From an uncultured Oscillospiraceae bacterium (GTDB lineage Bacteria > Bacillota > Clostridia > Oscillospirales > Oscillospiraceae): 14,217 nucleotides of DNA. Made by a program: the position numbers and the translations under genes. This document shows positions 1 to 6,380 of this stretch, one piece after another. How positions within the stretch are numbered: the first letter of the stretch is position 1; every line of letters starts with the position of its first letter. The notes under the pieces are model-generated. The model made no database searches. It saw only the letters and a program-made list of their open reading frames with translations, and had not been told where the DNA came from. The DNA lies in the NCBI GenBank assembly GCA_959022875.1, contig CAUFAM010000010.1, forward strand, positions 1 through 14,217, written 5' to 3'.

Positions 1-607
1 GCTCGGTGACGGGGAGCAGCTCCACGTGAGTAAAGCCCATCCCCTTCACGTAGGGAACCAGATAGGAGGTGATGTCCCGGTAGCTGAGAAATTCTCCTTC
101 GCCGGTGCGCCGCCAAGAACCCAGATGGCACTCATAAATATTCATTGGGCGGCGGTAGGGGGGATTCTTGGAGCGGTAGTCCATCCAGTCCTGATCTCCC
201 CACTGATAGCCGGTGTCCAGATCATAAATTTTGGTGGATACGTCGGGCCGGGTGGCGGCGTGGAAGCCGTAGGGATCGGCTTTGCCCACAAAGGTGCCGT
301 CCTCCCTATGTATGGCGTACTGATAGGCGTCATAACGATTGAGACCGGGGACAAAAGCCTCCCAAATGCCGCCTTCTACCCGCTCCATGGGGGTGGCTTC
401 CAGGTCCCAACCGTTGAAATCACCGATGATGGTTACCTTGGGGGCGTTGGGAGCCCAGACACGGAAGAGATACCCCTCGGTTCCATCGGGAGCCTTGGCG
501 GGGTGGGCGCCGAAACACTTCCACGCATGGGTGGACCGGCCCTCAGAAAAGGCTTCCAACTCCAAAAAGAGGTCAGAAGGGGAGAGCTTTTCCTGGTATT
601 TAGACAT
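1..607 (-). CDS. glgB: 1,4-alpha-glucan branching enzyme GlgB, N-terminal part (3' end beyond left edge)
   Basis: Forms alpha-1,6 branches in glycogen by cutting and transferring alpha-1,4 glucan chains, in the cytoplasm. The 202 visible residues read openly to the left edge. A CBM48-type domain spans about residues 45-130 (FRVWAPNA at 48-55, GDFNGWD at 62-68, ADPYGF at 110-115). The start of the GH13 catalytic barrel follows (NIYECHLGSW at 156-165, ELLPVTE at 196-202). The catalytic residues lie beyond the edge. I chose the ATG at 605-607 because GAGG lies 8 bases upstream; the in-frame ATG at 611-613 is only 2 bases from that GAGG. The C6 tract near 158-163 keeps frame. A TTGACG-17-TATAAT promoter lies about 90 bases upstream, so the gene has its own start of transcription and is not obviously part of the phage block. 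Family assignment is firm. Confidence 0.95.
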   Translation of the reverse strand, partial: MSKYQEKLSPSDLFLELEAFSEGRSTHAWKCFGAHPAKAPDGTEGYLFRVWAPNAPKVTIIGDFNGWDLEATPMERVEGGIWEAFVPGLNRYDAYQYAIHREDGTFVGKADPYGFHAATRPDVSTKIYDLDTGYQWGDQDWMDYRSKNPPYRRPMNIYECHLGSWRRTGEGEFLSYRDITSYLVPYVKGMGFTHVELLPVTE

Positions 608-694
608 TTTCATCACCTCAAGATATGGTTTGGATAGGAACATCGGCCAAAACCAACAAGTGGGCGCCGAAAGTAATTTCAGATATTCGTATAA

Positions 695-723
695 ATTATA
701 CAACGGGCTTTGGATAGCGTCAA
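695..723 (-). promoter_or_regulatory. Sigma-A type promoter for glgB
   Basis: On the minus strand a -35 TTGACG (723-718) and a perfect -10 TATAAT (700-695) are separated by exactly 17 bases, in an otherwise AT-rich stretch. Transcription would start near 687-689 and leave a leader of about 80 bases before glgB. No operator-like inverted repeat is obvious. This is read directly from sequence; activity is inferred. Confidence 0.85.
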
Positions 724-796
724 GTAAAATACTAGAAAACTCTCCCGAAAACCAGGTTAAGCTCGTGATAAATTTAACGCTGTTGCAGGAAAGTTT

Positions 797-836
797 AGCC
801 CCGCCTCCACAAAGGAAAATTTTGGGAGGCGGGGCT
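797..836 (-). terminator. Hairpin downstream of the carboxypeptidase gene, probable terminator
   Basis: A perfect 12-base-pair GC-rich inverted repeat (797-808 with 825-836) encloses a 16-base loop, beginning 13 bases after the carboxypeptidase stop codon. On the minus strand the stem is followed only by a poor U tract (AAACTTTCC), and six T residues precede it, so it is an imperfect intrinsic terminator. On the plus strand it is followed by GAAAAAA and would not terminate. Its position between two minus-strand genes supports a terminator or 3'-end stabiliser for the upstream gene. Confidence 0.65.
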
Positions 837-848
837 GAAAAAATGGGG

Positions 849-1994
849 TCAGCAGCCCATAAAAAGCCGGGTGAGAAGCTGGGAAAAAATGCCGGGAACA
901 GACAGCCGGTCTACCCCCTGGGCGGCCAAAATGGTCACAGTGTCCCGCAGCTCGTCCCCCACGTAGACCTGGAATTCTCCCAAAATCTGTCCCTCGTCCA
1001 CAGGGGCTTCCACGTTTTCCGCCAGAGTGAGGCGGGTGGTAATCTGCTGCTGCTCTCCCTTGTTTACCAGAAGACGGCACTCACGCTGCAGCTGAGGCTG
1101 AACCTGCCCGGACTGGCCCAGAAGTACGTCTACGGGGGCCAGGGGGGCGTCCGGATAGACGCTGGCCAGGGCGTAGTTGGCAAAGCCATAGTCCAGCAGG
1201 GCCTTGGCGTCCTCAAAACGCTGGCTGGTGGAGGGGGCCTTCATGACTACGGCGATGAGCTCCATGCCGTCCCGTTCGGCTGTGGCGGACATGCAGTAGA
1301 GAGCGGAGTCGGTGGAGCCGGTCTTCAGGCCGGTGGCCCCGGGGTAAAACCGGATGAGCCGGTTGGTATTGGTCAGCCCGAATTCGCCGTTACGGATGGA
1401 GTCCATCCAGATGGTGGTGTACTCTCGGATGGAGGGGTGGTTCAGGATGAGCTCCCGGGACATCAGGGCGATGTCATAGGCGCTTGTCACATGCCCCTGG
1501 GCGGGCAGGCCGGTACAGTTGAGAAAGGTGGTGTCCGTCATGCCCAGTTCCTGGGCCTTCTGGTTCATCAGGCTGACAAAGGCGGTTTCACTGCCTGCCA
1601 GATGTTCGGCCAGGGCTACGGCACAGTCGTTGCCCGAGACCACGGTGACGCACTTGATCATCTCACCCACAGTCATCTGCTCCCCCTCCTCCAGGTAGAC
1701 CTGGGAGCCGCCCATCCCAGCGGCATAGGCGGAGACGGTGACCGTGTCCTCCAGGGTAATGCGCCCGGAGTCCACCGCTTCCATTACCAGCAGAAGGGTC
1801 ATGACCTTGGTGACACTGGCCGGTTCCAGCTTTTCGTGGGCATTTTGTTCAAAGAGCAGGGTGCCCGTCTCTTTTTCCATGAGTACCGCGGAGGCACAGG
1901 ACAGGGACAGAGCGCTGTCCCCCTGGGCTCCGGCAGCGGGAACAGCCCCCACCAGAAGCAGCAGGGCCAGCGGCAGGGATAAAAATCGTTTCAT
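849..1994 (-). CDS. D-alanyl-D-alanine carboxypeptidase, penicillin-binding protein 5/DacF type
   Basis: Removes the terminal D-alanine from peptidoglycan pentapeptides outside the membrane (peptidase family S11, beta-lactam target). The 381-residue protein starts with a Sec signal peptide (KR at 2-3, hydrophobic 4-18, likely cleavage after AAGA near 20-23). It carries all three active-site motifs: SVTK at 60-63 (nucleophile Ser60, Lys63), SGN at 120-122 and KTG at 224-226. The remaining C-terminal part (about 270-360) fits the beta-rich PBP5 C-terminal domain. Length fits the family. The ATG at 1994-1992 is preferred because the signal peptide begins there and GAGGAGG lies 11 bases upstream; the reading frame stays open further upstream to about 2213 but that stretch is not protein-like. 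The protein ends without a long hydrophobic or clear amphipathic anchor helix, apart from the short LLTRLF end. It could be DacF, DacB or DacA; the paralogue cannot be told from sequence alone. It is a host gene transcribed away from the phage block. Confidence 0.93.
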   Translation of the reverse strand: MKRFLSLPLALLLLVGAVPAAGAQGDSALSLSCASAVLMEKETGTLLFEQNAHEKLEPASVTKVMTLLLVMEAVDSGRITLEDTVTVSAYAAGMGGSQVYLEEGEQMTVGEMIKCVTVVSGNDCAVALAEHLAGSETAFVSLMNQKAQELGMTDTTFLNCTGLPAQGHVTSAYDIALMSRELILNHPSIREYTTIWMDSIRNGEFGLTNTNRLIRFYPGATGLKTGSTDSALYCMSATAERDGMELIAVVMKAPSTSQRFEDAKALLDYGFANYALASVYPDAPLAPVDVLLGQSGQVQPQLQRECRLLVNKGEQQQITTRLTLAENVEAPVDEGQILGEFQVYVGDELRDTVTILAAQGVDRLSVPGIFSQLLTRLFMGC

Positions 1995-2248
1995 AGCAAA
2001 GGGTTCCTCCTCGTCGGTTTGTTGGTCTATGTGGATATGGCCAGCATGTGGAGCGGGGAGGTTTTCTATGCGAAAAAATGGGCGGAAAATTTTTCTTTCC
2101 TCATGGAACAGACCCAGTGTAATACGACAAAGAAGAGAAATGCGGCGAAAGGGGACGAGCCCCTCCTGCCGCCGTCGAAAAAATTTTTTTGTTAGTGGCA
2201 CGCAAACGTACAACTTTTTTTGAAAAACACCCTAGGGCGAGGAGGGAT
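1995..2248. other. Divergent intergenic region between carboxypeptidase gene and phage-like operon
   Basis: This 254-base spacer must hold the leader of the minus-strand carboxypeptidase and the left control region of the plus-strand operon. I see no convincing -35/-10 pair on either strand and no protein-like reading frame. Structure present: a two-tier hairpin at 2142-2172, an A6T7 tract at 2178-2190 and a T-rich patch near 2214-2221. No direct repeat resembling an attachment site could be tested, because the right end of the element is not in the window. Confidence 0.6.
2142..2172. repeat. Two-tier inverted repeat followed by an A6T7 tract
   Basis: GCGGC (2142-2146) pairs with GCCGC (2168-2172), and inside it AGGGG (2150-2154) pairs with CCCCT (2160-2164) around a 5-base loop, with a GAA/CCT internal loop. 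On the plus strand A6T7 (2178-2190) follows after five bases, so it could act as a terminator protecting the operon from read-through. On the minus strand it would lie in the leader upstream of the carboxypeptidase. It could equally be a protein binding site. The pairing is seen; the role is inferred. Confidence 0.45.
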
Positions 2249-2551
2249 ATGGTGAAGAGAGGGTCAAGGCTCCCAGACCGGGAGCAGATTTTAAAACGAA
2301 TGTGGCATTTGGCCAACGCCGGAGCCGGAGATGCGGTGAAGCTGGCCTGCTTTCCCCAGGAGGAGTGGTGCGGGCTGGACGGCCTCGATCTGGATGCACT
2401 GACGGAATTTAAACGGGGGAGCAACGGGGTCATCGAGCTGAAATTTGCCGACCGGGCCCGGCTGCTGGAGCGGCTTTTGGATGCGGTGGACCGCAGCGGT
2501 GAGGAGCAGGTGGACCGTTTCCTCCAGGCCATGGAGCAGCAGGAGGGATAA
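2249..2551 (+). CDS. Small terminase subunit-like protein (short)
   Basis: First gene of the packaging operon, 100 residues, stopping 3 bases before the large terminase gene. Position immediately before terL is the main argument for a small terminase role (recognising DNA and regulating the packaging motor). The sequence is predicted mostly helical; the stretch VIELKFADRARLLERLLDAV (about residues 60-79) resembles the conserved 'lysine/aspartate-rich then helix' segment near the end of many Firmicutes small terminases. It lacks an obvious N-terminal helix-turn-helix and is far shorter than PBSX XtmA (over 200 residues). AGGAGG (2240-2245) is 3 bases from the ATG at 2249 but 6 bases from an in-frame GTG at 2252, so the GTG may be the real start. 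The frame is open upstream to 2189 but without a better start. An alternative is an unrelated small regulatory protein. Confidence 0.6.
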   Translation: MVKRGSRLPDREQILKRMWHLANAGAGDAVKLACFPQEEWCGLDGLDLDALTEFKRGSNGVIELKFADRARLLERLLDAVDRSGEEQVDRFLQAMEQQEG

Positions 2552-2554
2552 GCA

Positions 2555-3817
2555 ATGGGGGCAATGGTATTTTCCCCCAAGCAGCGCCGGGTGCTCACCT
2601 GGTGGCGGCCTGCTTCTCCCGACCGGGACAGGCAGGCCATCATCTTGGATGGGGCGGTGCGCAGCGGGAAGACCCTGTGCACCGGTTTGTCCTTCTTTTG
2701 CTGGGCCATGAGCAGCTTTCGGGGGAAAAATTTTGCCCTGTGCGGCCGGACGATCCAGTCGGTGCGGCGAAACCTCCTTTCCGAGCTGCTGCCTATGCTG
2801 GAGGGGATGGGATTTTCCTGCACGCAGAAGTTATCCAAAAACCTCATTGAAGTGCGGCTGGGAAAGCGAAAAAATGTGTTTTTTCTCTTCGGCGGCAAGG
2901 ATGAAAGCTCTGCCGCCCTCATTCAGGGCATGACATTGGCGGGAGCGCTGCTGGACGAGGTGGCCCTTATGCCCCGCTCCTTTGTGGAGCAGACGGCGGC
3001 ACGATGCTCAGTGACCGGAAGCCGGCTGTGGTTTTCCTGCAACCCCGAGTCCCCCGCCCACTGGTTTTACCAGGAGTGGGTGCTCAAGGCGGAGGAAAAG
3101 AATACCCTGCGATTGCAGTTTACCATGCTGGACAATCCGGGCTTGTCCCCCGAGGTGCGGGAGCGGTACGCCAACACCTTTCAGGGGACCTTCTACCGGC
3201 GGTTTGTGCTGGGAGAGTGGGTGGCCGCGGAGGGGCTGGTATACGACTTCTTTGACGAGAGCTTTGTGAAACCAGCTCCCGAAGAGGAGATGGAGCGGTG
3301 GTACATCTCCTGCGACTACGGTACCTCCAACCCCACATCCATGGGGCTGTGGGGGCTTCAAAAGGGCGTGTGGTACCGCGTGGCGGAGTACTACTACGAC
3401 GCCCGGGAGCAGCACCGGCAAAAAACCGACGAGGAGTATGCTGACGCCCTGGCCGACCTGGCCGGAGGAAGAGAAATTCAGGCTGTGGTGGCCGACCCTT
3501 CGGCGGCCAGCTTCTGTGAGACCCTGCGCCGCCGGGGCTGGCGGGTAAAAAAGGCGGACAACCAGGTGCTGTCCGGAATCCGTCTGACCGCCCAGATGCT
3601 CAAAAGCGGACGGATGGTGATCTGCAAGGAGTGCAAGGATGCCATCCGGGAGTTTGGACTCTACCGCTGGGATGAGGACAGTCAGGGCCAGGATAAGGTG
3701 AAAAAAGAACACGACCACGCCATGGATGAAATCCGTTACTTTGCCGCCACGGTGGCGGCAAAGGGCGGTTTGGCCGGAGGAATGTACGCCGGGACAGTGG
3801 AACGGAGACGATTTTGA
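2555..3817 (+). CDS. terL: Large terminase subunit, PBSX (XtmB) type
   Basis: Packaging motor that pumps DNA into procapsids and cuts it. At 420 residues it is full length. ATPase domain: Walker A GAVRSGKT at 33-40, Walker B with ALLDE at 131-135, and the coupling motif FSCNPESP at 160-167. RNase H-like nuclease domain: acidic residues Asp254 (ISCDYGT), Asp314 (VVADPS) and Asp391 in HDHAMDEIRYF (386-396), so the three expected metal ligands are all present. AGGAGG ends 8 bases before the ATG. The stop overlaps an in-frame TTG that opens the portal reading frame. The PBSX-type terminase suggests headful-style packaging, which in PBSX itself packages host DNA non-specifically; whether that applies here is inference. 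No sign of truncation or decay. Confidence 0.95.
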   Translation: MGAMVFSPKQRRVLTWWRPASPDRDRQAIILDGAVRSGKTLCTGLSFFCWAMSSFRGKNFALCGRTIQSVRRNLLSELLPMLEGMGFSCTQKLSKNLIEVRLGKRKNVFFLFGGKDESSAALIQGMTLAGALLDEVALMPRSFVEQTAARCSVTGSRLWFSCNPESPAHWFYQEWVLKAEEKNTLRLQFTMLDNPGLSPEVRERYANTFQGTFYRRFVLGEWVAAEGLVYDFFDESFVKPAPEEEMERWYISCDYGTSNPTSMGLWGLQKGVWYRVAEYYYDAREQHRQKTDEEYADALADLAGGREIQAVVADPSAASFCETLRRRGWRVKKADNQVLSGIRLTAQMLKSGRMVICKECKDAIREFGLYRWDEDSQGQDKVKKEHDHAMDEIRYFAATVAAKGGLAGGMYAGTVERRRF

Positions 3818-3831
3818 TCCAAGACAACTAT

Positions 3832-3848
3832 GGGAGGGCAGCCCTCCC
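3832..3848 (+). repeat. Perfect 7-bp hairpin at the terL/portal junction
   Basis: GGGAGGG (3832-3838) and CCCTCCC (3842-3848) form a perfect stem with a 3-base loop, between the terL stop and the preferred portal ATG. No U tract follows, so it is not a typical terminator. It contains SD-like GGGAGGG in the stem and could hide or expose a ribosome binding site. If the portal starts at the upstream TTG the hairpin is simply coding. Confidence 0.5.
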
Positions 3849-3870
3849 GGGAAGGGAGCGAAAAAAGGCA

Positions 3871-5037
3871 ATGAAATGGTGGGAGCGCAGGCGAAAGGAG
3901 CCTGCCGCGCCGGTGGTGCAGGTGCGGCAGGGAGCCGGGCACCCCTTCGGGGTGCTGGACCGGTATATTCCCATGCATACTGGGGAAATGGCCCTGTATC
4001 GGGCCATCCGGGAGGGGGTGCCCATTGTAGATGCGGCCATCTGGAAGCTGACCAGATTGTGCGGCGGCTTTCGTGTCCAGTGCCGGGACAGCCGGGGCCA
4101 GAAGGGGCTGGAGGAGTTTTTCCGGACGGTGGATACGGGCTGGGGCCAGCGGGGAGTACAGTCCTTTTTGGACCGGTATCTGGACGACCTGTTTACCTGC
4201 GGACATGCCCTAGGCGAGATTGTGCTGGACCGGTCGGGGCGGGAGATTGCTGCCCTGCTGTGCGCCGATCCGGAGCAGGTGGAGGTAAAGGTGGGAGACA
4301 GCCCCCTGGATTTCCGGCTGTGCCGGACAGGGCTGGGGGAGAACCGGGAGCTGCCCTGGCAGCAGCTGCTGCTCTTTACCCCCTTCCAGCCCACCAGCGA
4401 CGCCCCCTGCGGGGTGTCGCTGCTGCGGTCCATGCCCTTTTTGACGGGGATTTTGCTGAAAATCTTCCAGGCTACCGGGCAGAACTGGGAGCGTGCGGGC
4501 AACCTGCGCTTCGCTGTGGTATGTAAGCCCGGCGAGGGGGAGGAGGCCTTTGCCCAGGAGCGCTGCCGTCTGCTGGCAGAGGAGTGGAGCGAGGCTATGC
4601 AGGCCGGACGGGCCGGAAATGTACGGGATTTTGTAGCGGTGGGCGATGTGGACATCAAGGTTATCGGGGCGGACAGTCAGGTGCTGGACAGCCAGGTGCC
4701 GGTGCGGCAGATTCTGGAGCAGCTGGTGTCCCGCACGGGAATCCCGCCCTTCCTGCTGGGGCTCAGCTGGTCCTCCACTGAGCGGATGAGCGCACAGCAG
4801 GCGGATATGATGACCAGCGAGGTCTATGCCATCCGCCGCAGCGTGGAGCCTGCCCTGTGCCGGGTGGCGGAGCTGTGGCTGAAGCTTCACGGCTATGGGC
4901 CATATGCCGAGATTCTGTGGGATGACATCAACCTCCAGGATCTGACCGAGGAGGCCCGGGCGGAGCTGTACCGGGCCCAGGCGGAAAGCCTCAAACGTGA
5001 GACGGCTCAGAATACAACACAAGGAGGAACGGTATGA
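3871..5037 (+). CDS. Phage portal protein
   Basis: Forms the dodecameric ring at one capsid vertex through which DNA enters. The assignment comes from its place between terL and the prohead protease, its 388-residue length and the conserved C-terminal region at 285-314 (GIPPFLLG followed by SAQQADMM), which matches the clip/wing-to-crown part of Firmicutes portals. It begins with a basic, tryptophan-containing stretch (MKWWERRRK), common at portal N termini. Start is ambiguous: the ATG at 3871 has only a weak AAGG site, whereas a TTG at 3814, overlapping the terL stop, has GGAG 6 bases upstream and would add 19 residues. I prefer 3871 because the added residues look atypical. The stop overlaps the next start (ATGA at 5034-5037), so translation is coupled to the protease. 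Exact portal family (SPP1-like versus HK97-like) is not resolved by eye. Confidence 0.85.
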   Translation: MKWWERRRKEPAAPVVQVRQGAGHPFGVLDRYIPMHTGEMALYRAIREGVPIVDAAIWKLTRLCGGFRVQCRDSRGQKGLEEFFRTVDTGWGQRGVQSFLDRYLDDLFTCGHALGEIVLDRSGREIAALLCADPEQVEVKVGDSPLDFRLCRTGLGENRELPWQQLLLFTPFQPTSDAPCGVSLLRSMPFLTGILLKIFQATGQNWERAGNLRFAVVCKPGEGEEAFAQERCRLLAEEWSEAMQAGRAGNVRDFVAVGDVDIKVIGADSQVLDSQVPVRQILEQLVSRTGIPPFLLGLSWSSTERMSAQQADMMTSEVYAIRRSVEPALCRVAELWLKLHGYGPYAEILWDDINLQDLTEEARAELYRAQAESLKRETAQNTTQGGTV

Positions 5038-5957
5038 ACGTCATCAAGAAGGCCCAGGGAGGACAGAGCTCGGCCCTGGAGCAGGGCGATCTGGAGCTCA
5101 TCGGGGCTCTGGCCAGAAAACCCCTGAACGAGGAGGAAATCTACACCTTCTCTGTGCGTCTGTGCGACAACGAAATCGACCGGGACTATGAGCGCTTTGC
5201 GCCCGAGACTCTGGAGGAGCTCTCCGGGCTCTTTGTGGGCAAAAGCGGAATCTTTGACCACCAGTGGTCGGCCCGGGGCCAGGCTGCCCGGATCTATAAG
5301 ACCGAGGTGGTCCGGGAGGAGAACCGGATGACCCGGGCGGGAGACCCCTATTGCTGGCTGAAAGGCTATGCCTATATGCTGCGCACCGACAGCACCAAGG
5401 ATCTCATTGCCGAAATTGAGGGCGGCATCAAAAAAGAGGTCAGCGTGGGGTGCAGTGTGGAGCGGGCCGTGTGCTCGGTGTGCGGAGCCGACCGGAATCA
5501 GGGGGACTGCGGCCACCAGAAGGGCCAGGAGTACGGCGGGCAGCTGTGTTATGCCAGCCTGGAGGGTGCCCTGGATGCCTATGAGTTCTCCTTTGTGGCG
5601 GTGCCCGCCCAGCCTCTGGCCGGTGTGGTGAAGAGCGCCCAAAGCTGGCGGGAGCTGGCTAAGGATTGTCCCGGCGGAGCGCTTGAGCTGGAGCGGCTGG
5701 AGCAGGAGGCTCAGCTGGGCCGAAAGTACCTGGAAAACCTTCGGGGAGAGCTGGTACGCCTGGCACTGCTGGCTGACAGCACCCTGGAGGAGCGGGTGGT
5801 CAAGTCTGCCTGTGCCAAGCTCAATCCCGAGGAGCTGGAGGCGCTGGGCAAATTCTTTGCCCGCCGGGCGGAGGAGCGCTACCCCATCAAGACGCAGCTT
5901 TGCTACGGAGAGAAGGCTGCACAGCCTCAGGAGACAGACCGGGCTTTTTTGGTGTAA
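5034..5957 (+). CDS. Prohead (capsid maturation) serine protease with zinc-knuckle insertion and helical tail
   Basis: Expected to cleave scaffold or capsid precursor during head maturation. Residues 36-194 follow the herpesvirus/HK97 protease plan: EIDRDYERF at 47-55, the candidate catalytic His76 in GIFDHQ, a glycine-rich GGIKKEVSVG with candidate nucleophile Ser137, and a final YEFSFVAVPAQP strand (183-194). Between them is CxxC (147, 150) and CxH (159, 161), a probable structural zinc site. After residue 195 the protein continues for about 110 residues that look alpha-helical and charged (ELERLEQEAQLGRKYLENL, 203-221 region). No separate scaffold gene occurs before the capsid gene, so this tail may act as scaffold. 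Start overlaps the portal stop; AAGGAGG lies 7 bases upstream. An XkdF-like relationship is plausible from synteny. Catalytic residue identities are inferred from motif spacing. Confidence 0.8.
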   Translation: MNVIKKAQGGQSSALEQGDLELIGALARKPLNEEEIYTFSVRLCDNEIDRDYERFAPETLEELSGLFVGKSGIFDHQWSARGQAARIYKTEVVREENRMTRAGDPYCWLKGYAYMLRTDSTKDLIAEIEGGIKKEVSVGCSVERAVCSVCGADRNQGDCGHQKGQEYGGQLCYASLEGALDAYEFSFVAVPAQPLAGVVKSAQSWRELAKDCPGGALELERLEQEAQLGRKYLENLRGELVRLALLADSTLEERVVKSACAKLNPEELEALGKFFARRAEERYPIKTQLCYGEKAAQPQETDRAFLV

Positions 5958-5966
5958 CGTGAGGTC

Positions 5967-5989
5967 CCGCCCTTTGGAGAAAAGGACGG
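5967..5989 (+). repeat. Imperfect hairpin between protease and decoration genes
   Basis: CCGCCCTTT (5967-5975) pairs with AAAGGACGG (5981-5989) with one C-A mismatch and a 5-base loop, followed by TTATTCTC. It lies in the largest spacer inside the operon (65 bases). It could be a weak terminator, an RNase processing point or a 5' stabiliser for the heavily needed decoration and capsid messages. Pairing is seen; function inferred. Confidence 0.45.
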
Positions 5990-6022
5990 TTATTCTCAAA
6001 ATGAACAATGGGAGGTAATGAA

Positions 6023-6358
6023 ATGAGCAAGTGTTCTTTTGACGACATCGGCGCCGTGGTAGCGACCTTTATTGCCGACGAGGGTGTAAAGGGCGGTCAG
6101 GTGGTCAAGCTGACCGGCAATGGCCAGGTGGGCCCCTGCGCCGACAGTGACAAGTTCTGCGGCGTGGCCCTGGAGCCCCGGGCGGGTATCGCCGGGGTGC
6201 AGGTGAAGGGCTTTGTGACCGTGTCCGGCACCGGCCTGTCCCTGGGTGCGGCCACCCTGGCCGCCGACGGCAAGGGCGGTGTGAAGACTGCCGCCGAGGG
6301 CGTGAGCGCCACCGTAGTCAGTGTGAACGAGGACGGCAGCGCCGTCATCTGTCTGTAA
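6023..6358 (+). CDS. Capsid decoration/stabilisation protein
   Basis: A 111-residue, glycine- and valine-rich, beta-strand-type protein encoded directly before the major capsid gene, the usual position of head decoration (cement) proteins that bind the capsid lattice after expansion. The repeating pattern of short hydrophobic strands separated by GNGQ, GTGLS and DGKGG turns fits a beta-barrel or beta-tulip fold, similar in style to lambda gpD or DUF2190 proteins, but I cannot assign a family by eye. The ATG at 6023 is chosen because GGAGGT (6011-6016) lies 6 bases upstream; an in-frame ATG at 6008 has no site. It follows a hairpin-containing spacer and precedes the capsid gene by 22 bases. 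Confidence 0.72.
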   Translation: MSKCSFDDIGAVVATFIADEGVKGGQVVKLTGNGQVGPCADSDKFCGVALEPRAGIAGVQVKGFVTVSGTGLSLGAATLAADGKGGVKTAAEGVSATVVSVNEDGSAVICL

Positions 6359-6380
6359 ATTCGGAAAGGAGCGAAGAGAA

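Noticed and set aside
142..175. Possible frameshift in glgB at a run of C residues, suggested by a stop in one minus-strand frame
   Set aside because: Counting six C residues keeps the GlgB frame open (NPPYRRPMNIYE) to the left edge, so no frameshift.
339..1982. Long open frame (547 codons) on the plus strand opposite glgB and the carboxypeptidase
   Set aside because: It is antisense to two well-recognised genes, has a glycine/histidine-rich composition typical of antisense reading of GC-rich codons and no ribosome binding site.
2120..2128. TAATACGAC, the first nine bases of a T7 RNA polymerase promoter
   Set aside because: The following bases (AAAGAAGAG) do not match the rest of the T7 consensus and no T7-like polymerase gene is present; a chance match.
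1995..2213. N-terminal extension of the carboxypeptidase by 73 residues
   Set aside because: The upstream residues are not protein-like for this family; a Sec signal peptide starts at the ATG at 1994 with GAGGAGG upstream.
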